Part shown: positions 56,831 to 64,000 of the stretch, piece after piece
Position numbering within the stretch: position 1 is the stretch's first letter
Layout of the letters: each line of letters starts with the position of its first letter
Translations under genes and position numbers: made by a program
The notes under the pieces: generated by a model
What the model was told of the DNA's origin: nothing
Database searches by the model: none
What the model saw: only the letters and a program-made list of their open reading frames with translations
Assembly: GCA_027924645.1 (NCBI GenBank)
Contig: BSBN01001687.1
Location: 6,820,001 to 6,884,000 of the forward strand
Direction: 5' to 3'
From: Cunninghamia lanceolata
Lineage: Eukaryota; Streptophyta; Pinopsida; Cupressales; Cupressaceae
DNA length: 64,000 bases

Positions 56831-58070
56831 GTTGACAGAAATGAAGATAGAGGTTGTTGGGTTCGCTGAGCTCAAAAGTTTGTTTTCTAAAGATCCAAAT
56901 TTTGCAAAGGCTTGGAAAGCTTATTTGGAACCTGTTACTTTAGACAGGACAAAATGGTTGGATTTCATTATCCAAGATGGCATGTTGTTTAGAGGAAGCC
57001 AGTTGTGCATTCCAAGGAGTTCCATGAGAGAGAACTTGATTAAGGAGAAGCATAGTGGGGGATTGGCTGGACACTTTGGTCGAGATAAGACCATTGCTAT
57101 TATTGGTGAAAATTATTATTGGCCACAGTTGCAATAGGATGTGAGGAAATTTGTACAGAGTTACAGAGTGTGTCAGATGGCAAAAGGAACAAGTCAGAAT
57201 ACAGGGTTGGATCAACCATTACCTGTACCAGAGAAGCCATGGGATGATATTAGTATGGATTTTGTTCTTGGTTTACCAAGGACATAGAGAGGACATGATT
57301 CTATTTTTGTGGTGGTGGACAGATTCTCAAAAATGGCACATTTTATTCCTTGTAAGAAGACTAATGATGCTATTCATATTGCAGAGTTATTTTTCAGGGA
57401 AGTGGTGAGACTACATGGTCTACCAAAGAGCATAGTTTCAGACCGAGATACCAAGTTTGTTGGTTATTTCTGGAGGACATTATAGAAGAAGTTGAAGATA
57501 GACTTGAAGTTCAATTCTGCACACCATCCACAGACTGATGGATAGACTGAAGTGCTGAATAGGAGTTTGGGTAACCTGCTACGATGCTTAGTAGGAGATA
57601 AGCCCAAGGGATGGGATTTGATTTTACCATAGGCAGAATTTGCTTACAATAATTCTATCAATAGGAGTACTAGTAAATCACCATTCCAGATTATATATGG
57701 GAATAGTCCAAGAAATGCTTCAGAGTTAAGGAAGCTGGACAACGGAGAAAAGACAAGTGCCGAAGCTGAAAACTTTGTAGAACATCTAAAGAATTTGCAT
57801 GAAGAGGTGAGAAAGCACATTAATAAAATGAATATTCAGTACAAGGCTAAGGCAGATCAGAAGAGGAGATATAAGGAATTCTAGGTAGGAGATGAAGTCA
57901 TGGTTCACTTGAGAAAAGAAATGTTCCCAATTGGAACATACAATAAGTTGAAAATGAAGAAATTTGGACCATGCAGAATCCTAAAGAAGCATGATCCAGG
58001 AAATACATATGAGGTAGAGCTGCCGAGTGGGATCAATATTTCTCCTGTTTTCAACATTGCCGATTTATCA
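56831..58070 (+). pseudogene. Integrase of the chromovirus
   Basis: Zinc-binding H-S-G-G-L-A-G-H-F-G and R-V-C-Q-M-A-K. Core: [10 protein letters not shown] (57250), S-D-R-D-T-K-F (57440), H-P-Q-T-D-G (57525), with the Glu after it. C-terminal K-F-G-P-C-R-I-L. In-frame TAGs at 57135, 57285, 57483, 57543, 57630, 57882 and 58074. For six of these the family has Gln or a residue one transition away. Confidence 0.93.
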
Positions 58071-58109
58071 GAATAGCATGAAGGTGGAACAAAGGATGGA
58101 CCAACAGAA

Positions 58110-58304
58110 GTGCAGTGGAGTATTCTGACATCTACTTCAATAGAGGAGATAGAAGAGATCTTGGATAGCCGTGTGGGAAGGAGCACTCGAAACAGGCAAT
58201 ACGAAGAATATCTAGTGAAATGGAAAGGAAGGCCTATTGAAGATTCTTCTTCATTGTCTAAGGTAGAGGTTGACCGTTTGGGTTTTCCTCACACAAACAC
58301 CTGA
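58110..58304 (+). pseudogene. C-terminal chromodomain
   Basis: E-E-I-L-D-S-R-V-G-R-S-T-R-N-R-Q-Y-E-E-Y-split by the aromatic positions L-V-K-W-K-G-R-P is the chromodomain of plant chromoviruses (about 58145-58240). It targets insertion to marked chromatin. The usual third aromatic region is weak: after E-D the sequence reads S-S-S-L-S-K instead of a Trp-containing phrase. Confidence 0.9.
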
Positions 58305-58342
58305 GACATGACAGGGTCACTTCTCAAATTACCCTAGGTGTC

Positions 58343-59179
58343 TGATGCAGGAGCATCCAGAGGTGTAAGGGCAATCTTGCATCACCCAAAAAGAAGTTAA
58401 TTCAAAACCATTGTAGTTGTTTTCATTTCTTTCTCCAGAATAATAATGTAGGACTTTCAGTTTTTCTAAAACTACTAAAAATAGTGACCTGCCTGTTTTA
58501 GAAAGTGTACCTGCTATTTTTAGAAAGTTTGCATTTAGGCACGTAATGAAGCAAAAAATTCTAGAAAGAATATAAGACCTTTGGCGAAGGAATCAGGCAA
58601 AGATCATTTGTGAGCTGAAAGATATTAAAGTTTTTGTTTTCCGAAAAGCCCCTAAAAATTTATGGAACGAGATATGAGGCACTAAAACATCTCATAACAT
58701 CTCAAAAAGTTGATGGAAATCCATTTACAAATTTCCAGTGTGATAGTTCACATCACGAGCTATCTGATGCTTAAAACGGTTCGTCAATCGGACACTCGGA
58801 TCAAAAGTTATACTTCCTGAAAGTTGACCTACTTTTGGAGGGAGTTGCAAATTTTGAAATTTAGCTCGAGGCCACCAAAAAGTGCTATTTTATGACTATT
58901 TTGGGAACCCTGGGGAGCAGTAGAGTTAAGGGGGCCAGTGTAGAGTCAAGAATAGGTGGGAAAATAGAAACCCTAGCTAATTTGGGGTTATAGAAGGCTG
59001 AAGATTCTAGAGTCTGGAGGTTGGGAAAGCTGTAATGTGTTGCAGCCAGTAAAGGATTCTTCCTCTAATTGTAATTGAGCTTCTGTAATGTAATGAGTTG
59101 CCCGGATCAATAAAGAAATATTCTATTTTCTGTGTTCTATTTCTATTGTTGTGTGTTTTATGATTTACGCCCTTCATCA
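58343..59179 (+). repeat. 3' LTR of the chromovirus
   Basis: 837 bp, TGATGCAGGAGCATCC to C-C-T-T-C-A-T-C-A. Differences from the 5' copy are mostly C/T and G/A changes plus two deletions of about 15-20 bp. Confidence 0.92.
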
Positions 59180-59184
59180 TTATT

Positions 59185-60344
59185 GATAGTGGATTCTCAC
59201 ATCACATGACCGGTGATAAAAGTAAGTTTGTAAGTTTGAAAAAATATGATGGAGGACTGGTTAGGTTTGGAGATAATGCAGCTGGTAAGATTTGTGGAAA
59301 AGGATCTATTTCTTTTGATGGAAAGCATAATACTGACAATGTTTTGTATGTGAAGGGCTTGAAGCATAATATTTTGAGTGTTGGTCAGATGTGTGACAAA
59401 GGATATGATCTGAGATTCAAAGACAATGGGTGCAAGATCATGGAAAGCTCCAAAACTGTGATTGCTATCGGTAAGAAGACAAAAGGTAACATCTATCAAT
59501 TAAGAGGAACTAATGATTACTATTTACTGGCCCAGGTTGATGAAAGTTGGTTGTGGCAAAGAAGGATGTGTCATATAAACTTTGATAATCTGGTAAAGAT
59601 AAGTTCAGGTTAGACTATGAGAGATTTACCAAAACTTGTGAAACCCTCTAACACAATTTGTAAGGAATGTTAGTTGGGAAAATAGACAAGGACAAGTTTC
59701 AAGAGCAAAGAACAATTTTTTTCCGGCTTGCTGGATCTAGTGCACACAGATCTCTATGGTCCTACAAGGGTGAGAAGTCTACAAGGTGACAGCTCTTTCA
59801 TGTTGCTTATTGATGATTATTCTAGAATGACTTGGGTTACTTTTCTAAGAGACAAATCAGAAACCCTAGAGAAATTCAAATCTTTCAAGGCAATGGTTTA
59901 AAATGAAATAGATTTGAAGATCAAATGCTTGAGGTCTGATAGAGGAGGTGAGTTCACATCAAATGAATTCAACATTTTCTGTGAAGAACATGGGATAAAG
60001 AGACAACTGTGGAAAGGAAAAATAGGACAGTTTAAGAGGTTGCTAGAAAAATGATGAAGGAAGAAGATCTACCTAAAGTGTTTTGGAAAGAGGCTATTCA
60101 TACTGCTATTTACATCCAAAACAGAGTCCAAGTGAAAGGTAATGGCACTCAAACTCCTAATGAATTATGGTACGAAAAAATTCCTACAGTAAAATATTTC
60201 AAAGTCTTTGGAAGCAAATCCTATATTAGGAGAGATGAAGACCTAGGAAAGTTTGATGCAAGGTGTGATGAAGGAATCTTCCTTGGATACTCTACCAAGA
60301 GTAAAGCTTACCGATGCTACAACAAAAGGCTCCAAAAGATTGTA
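59185..60344 (+). pseudogene. Rest of protease and integrase of the truncated Copia
   Basis: Starts with the protease D-S-G-F-S-H-H-M directly after the TSD of the nested element. Pre-integrase L-S-V-G-Q-M and L-W-Q-R-R-M-C-H lead to integrase: L-V-H-T-D-L-Y-G (59738), R-S-D-R-G-G-E-F (59935) and F-W-K-E-A-I-H-T-A-I. Stops at 59611, about 59671, about 59683 and about 59898, and a small frame change near 60010-60050. It ends in the C-terminal integrase segment C-Y-N-K-R-L-Q-K-I-V, after which the sequence no longer matches Copia. Confidence 0.92.
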
Positions 60345-61016
60345 TTCTACATGGCATGGTTATTCATTTGTTATTCGACACTATAGTATGGATGATATTG
60401 GGTTCCCTTGGAGGTGAGATTATATGATGTTACGCTACTTTGGATATTGGCACAAAGGTTATTACACGACATGGTTATTCACTCATTGATCATTCAGCTC
60501 TATGGCACTATGGATAGCTAAGTGGTTTATTAGTGTTGTCCTCCTCGTAATACCATTTTCTTGTTGAGCCTTGTGTTGTGAGACATATGATGTCTTAGTG
60601 ATGAGTATATATATTGATACACATGAGTGTGGTCTTTGTCTTGTGATTCACCTAGGAGAGGAATGTGTGGGGAGGAGACTCTAAATTTGGATAATGTGTT
60701 ATATGTGGGATTGAGATTTTGTGTTATGCAATTCATTGAGTGATGTTGAGAATCAGATGTTAATTTTTTTACTAAAAGAGAATACGTGGCATGATTCTAA
60801 TTCCTTAGATATAAATTCATTCATTCATGGTGATAGTAATGAGTTAAGGACATGCCTAGCTATTCAAAATATGGTTTGGTGTTAATTTGCATTGGTTTAC
60901 CTTGATATAATATGGTTTCTTATTGTTATATGATGAGGTAAAATAAATTGTTAATTATATTGGATAGCCTCTTCTCTTAGGAACTTCCAGGAGGAAGTCC
61001 AAGCCCAGGGGGAGGA
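60345..61016 (+). other. 3' internal end of an unassigned LTR element, with purine tract
   Basis: Contains a diverged direct repeat (C-A-T-G-G-T-T-A-T-T-C-A phrases at about 60355 and 60468, about 113 bp apart). It ends in AGGGGGAGGA at 61007-61016, a good polypurine tract placed directly before an LTR-like start. No protein domain is readable. Confidence 0.45.
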
Positions 61017-62190
61017 TGTAGGGCCCCTCCTCGGTACCCGCAATTATCACAGGAAGTGGTATTATATTTTTGCTACTATAGTTATGTGATGAGACAACTT
61101 ATATGCGGTTTTACTATTTGGATTAGACTACATCTATAGGTACACTTTTTATTTTGGACATATGATTCTAGCCAAGACTATGTTTGAAACATATTCTATA
61201 AATATGCTCATGTACTTTTGTTGTCTTACATGATAATCAAGATGATGACTAATATAGTATGAACTAGTGGACTATATTTCTTGTTCACGTATAGTAATAT
61301 ATCACTCCATGAGCTGTGTTGTGTAAATTCATATGTTGTGACTGTGGATCATGTCATTAAATGATATATATAGCATCGCATATACTCTATGAAAATGTTG
61401 TTAAGTATTTTTCAGTGTCTTGATTATAGTTATTCATCTACTAATGAAAGATTCTAATACCATGTATATTGAGAAACATGTTGATTACCTAGTGGATGTA
61501 GCATGTTCACAATTGCACAAATGATTTAAAAGATTTACAAATGTTTTAGTTTGTTGCTATTATATTGTTTCTTCGGCTATGATATTTGAGATAACTACTG
61601 ACATCAGAACGAGTGTGTAGGTACATACTAGCTAGAAGAAATGGGGAAAAATACAGGGGGACCCTATTGTGTGAAACTAGTAGAGCTGACCAAGTCTATG
61701 AGGAGAGACTTAGGTCCTTGTATTGTGAAATATACTATTATGTGTTGTGTTTTCTGCTATGTTGTATTATGTAGCATTGTATGTTGTGGTTGTCCTTCGT
61801 GTTGAATCTTGCATTATCATGTATTGTGTAACCTAAACTAATAAATTTTCCTTTCAGCCTCTTATAAGGATGTAAAACAATTTAAAATGGTACCTTTGTC
61901 AAAAAATAAAGCTTTTAGATCTAAGATTAGATCTAGGCACTTTTTGGAGCGGAAATTTAACAAAATAGATTATTTTTGAAAACCTCTATTTTTACCTTAA
62001 GCAAAGTGACGAAAATTGGAGAGGTGATAAGTCATCAAAGGGGGAGGTTTGAGTTCTGAGAATCTAAGAGGGTTGTATTTGAAAGCATTAGAAGAGAAGA
62101 ACAAGTGTCCCTCACTACAGAGACAAGTGTCTTTCCCTCAACAAGAGAGGTGGCAAGGAAGGAGATATTCATTTTTTTATTAGTCTGGGG

Positions 62191-62273
<83 letters not shown>

Positions 62274-62640
62274 CATCTACTACAAGTTTTCTATTTTTAC
62301 CAGTGGTTGTCATTGTTGTTGTTCTTCTTCCTCTCTTGGCGGAGTTGGGTGGGAAACCATTTCTTTTCTGCTGTAAATTCTTCTCTCTAGAGTCTACTGA
62401 AAACCTGTTGAAAATTACCCTATCATCTGTCAAAACTATCTATTTTCTATTGTAATTTATCTACGGGTTGTTGAAAAGATCCTAATTATTGTTGCACCTA
62501 TGCATCTACTGGGAGAGGGTGACTACTTTCCTGAAAAACTTAGCTATTGGGAAGAACAAATTATAGGTGGGAAGATTGTAGATAGGCTTAAATGAAGCTC
62601 CTTCAAGTCCAAGAACAAGTGTCTAGGTAGGCACTAAAAA
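61017..62640 (+). repeat. Possible 3' LTR start of an unassigned element
   Basis: TGTAGGGCCCCTCC follows the purine tract, the usual form of a plant Ty3 LTR start. Candidate signals inside are ATATATATA at about 61366 and AATAAA at about 61840. No second copy lies in the window, so the right end is a guess only and could be anywhere to 64000. Confidence 0.35.
62193..62270. repeat. (CT)39 microsatellite
   Basis: Seventy-eight bases of uninterrupted CT, i.e. GA on the other strand. The Leu/Ser and Arg/Glu repeat frames across it are artefacts. Confidence 0.98.
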
Positions 62641-64000
62641 TTCCTAACTTAATTATTTACTTTTCTGTACAAAAATTAGTAGAGCCTTAAATTGCTTAGA
62701 TCATGTCATAGAAAATTATGTGGTTAAATAAAAATTTCATCACTACCTCATATTAATTTTTGGCTGAGTGAAGATGTTGCATTTGTCATGTGTTGGGCAT
62801 AGTATTATGGGATGTCATGTGTTGAGGAAATATGGTTGGGTAATAATACCCAGGAGTTTTATTCCTTTTTCCTACAAGTGATGTTTATACTTTCCCTCTA
62901 TAAGGGAATCCATGGTGAGATTTCTTATGTGCAATCTAGTGGCTTTGTGATGCTGGTGTTGTGCAAAGTTGTGTGGAGATGTTGGTGTAAGAGTTGCATG
63001 ATAGTGTGTCCTTGATGTTGAAGAACTGTGTTATGGTCATGCTATGCTTGTTGTTGGTGTGCATGTACTCCCTGGACTCCCTATGTTTCCCCCTAGCTCG
63101 GGGGTGGGCATCTATTGTCCTAGGCTGGGAGGTGAGCCTCCACTGGCTGGGTAGAAAGGGGTTTCCTTATTTTGTTACAGGTTCTACAGGTTGTGGAAGC
63201 TTGACTATCAAAATTTATGTCAAAAGGAAGAAGAAAATTTAGCCTGTCCTATTACCTCCTGAGAATCACATCCTGGTGTTGTGAAAAGATGTTTCCTCTA
63301 GTTTGATAATCATGAAGGTTGCAGCCATTTGGTGCAATATGGAAGTCCATCTAATTGTGGCCCTATAGAATGTTATTGTTAGTTTACATGTTTAATGTAA
63401 TGCTAAGAAAAAAAAAAAAAAGTTATTTCCTTATAGTAAATTCAATAATGTTTATTTTATTTGTTTCTCTTTCTTAAACTATACTAAAATAGAGATTTAA
63501 ACTTGGTACTTGAATGGCTAAGTAAACATAATTATGTTGCATTAGTTTGCCAGTAATAGAAATTACATTTGTTGAGTTGATGGGGTTTTATCTAAGTGTG
63601 TTCTCATGGACTGTTATTATTAAATTTCACATGTAAATTGTGTGCTTGCACTACAATTGTCTTTCAAGCTTTATCAACACTAGCCTTTAAATAGATTTAT
63701 GGACTTATAATCGGTATATTCCTCACTTCTGTTTAAGATCTATTACCAAATGCAATAGGATGCACCTAAGTAAAAAATGCAAATTAACTATTGTTAACAG
63801 GTTTGCTGATATTGGTATACGAGTCCTTTTGTTGTGATAAAGGTAGCATGTACTTCCCACTGTTAATAAAATAAAAATGCAAACCCTCTGTTGATCCACA
63901 AACCTTGATATTCAAGCATGCGTTAGACTGTACCATTACAAACTTTCTATGGGCAGAACATTTGCTCTACCTGATTAGAATGCAATACCATTGATGGTAT
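62641..64000. other. AT-rich stretch at the right edge
   Basis: No coding region is supported. A14 at about 63408-63421 could be a retroposon tail on the plus strand, but nothing upstream is recognisable. Confidence 0.35.

Larger units (their letters stand above)
52812..59179 (+). mobile_element. Chromodomain Ty3 retrotransposon nested in Copia
   Basis: LTRs 52812-53687 and 58343-59179, PBS TGGTATCAGAGC at 53690, 5-bp duplication TTATT (52807-52811 and 59180-59184), full gag, protease, RT, RNase H, integrase and a C-terminal chromodomain. Total 6,368 bp, normal for plant chromoviruses. About fifteen stops and one or two frameshifts make it inactive. A canonical purine tract is not obvious before the 3' LTR. 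Confidence 0.95.
50291..60344 (+). mobile_element. Copia retrotransposon, 3' part missing, split by a chromovirus
   Basis: 5' LTR 50291-51691, PBS at 51694, gag from 51750, protease split by an insertion at 52811/59180, and integrase to about 60344 where similarity stops. RT, RNase H and 3' LTR are not in the window. Its LTR begins TGTTGCAAGTATG, the same as the minus-strand Copia read on its own strand, and the Gag proteins are alignable by eye. They are members of related families. Confidence 0.92.

Noticed and set aside
62035..62455. Overlapping frames of 116 and 132 codons on both strands
   Set aside because: They are open because of the CT/GA repeat, which cannot create stops, and show no protein family features.

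Overview
The window looks like intergenic DNA of a seed plant with a large, repeat-filled nuclear genome. A conifer or other gymnosperm is my best guess, but that is inference. It is AT-rich, I see no intact host gene, tRNA or rRNA, and almost everything recognisable is a plant LTR retrotransposon, an L1-type LINE remnant, a small SINE-like unit or a simple repeat. All coding regions carry stops or frameshifts.

Layout, left to right. 1-2131: Ty3-type gag entering from the left edge, followed by an acidic ORF of unknown function and no visible pol. 5.87-6.2 kb: degenerate tandem repeat. 6.42-7.1 kb: Ty3 RT/RNase H scrap. 9.47-9.69 kb: two tandem tRNA-like units (SINE-like). 10.1-11.4 kb: LINE ORF1 with a DUF4283-like region and a CCHC knuckle, but no ORF2. 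About 13.27-27.0 kb: a nearly complete Tat-like Ty3 element (LTRs about 1.6 kb) with gag, protease, an extra plant-type RNase H before RT, RT, degenerate RNase H and integrase. It also has a 3.7-kb sense-strand accessory ORF between integrase and the 3' LTR. 30.2-31.55 kb: Ty3 integrase remnant, minus strand. 32.28-34.42 kb: 5'-truncated LINE, minus strand, with a poly(A) tail.

34.47-44.22 kb: a non-autonomous LTR element (LTRs about 265 bp, tRNA-Met-type PBS, PPT, TSD GTTTT), split by a 7.3-kb Copia element on the minus strand (36,260-43,549, TSD GTGCC). 45.7-46.8 kb: an inverted repeat with arms of about 500 bp. 47.1-50.29 kb: a second LINE remnant, minus strand. 50.29-60.34 kb: the 5' part of a related Copia element, plus strand, interrupted in its protease by a 6.4-kb chromodomain Ty3 element (52,812-59,179, TSD TTATT). 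60.35-64 kb: the 3' end of another LTR element (PPT plus LTR start at 61,017), a (CT)39 microsatellite and unassigned AT-rich DNA.

The history readable from the nesting is LINE, then small LTR element, then Copia in the 32-44 kb block, and LINE, then Copia, then chromovirus in the 47-60 kb block. Most premature stops can be explained by single C-to-T changes on one strand or the other, as expected for heavily methylated DNA. The most unusual items are the accessory ORF and displaced RNase H of the Tat-like element, a repeated G-box-like motif in its LTRs, a row of six small stem-loops in the non-autonomous element, ORFs downstream of RNase H in both LINEs, and the 1-kb hairpin.
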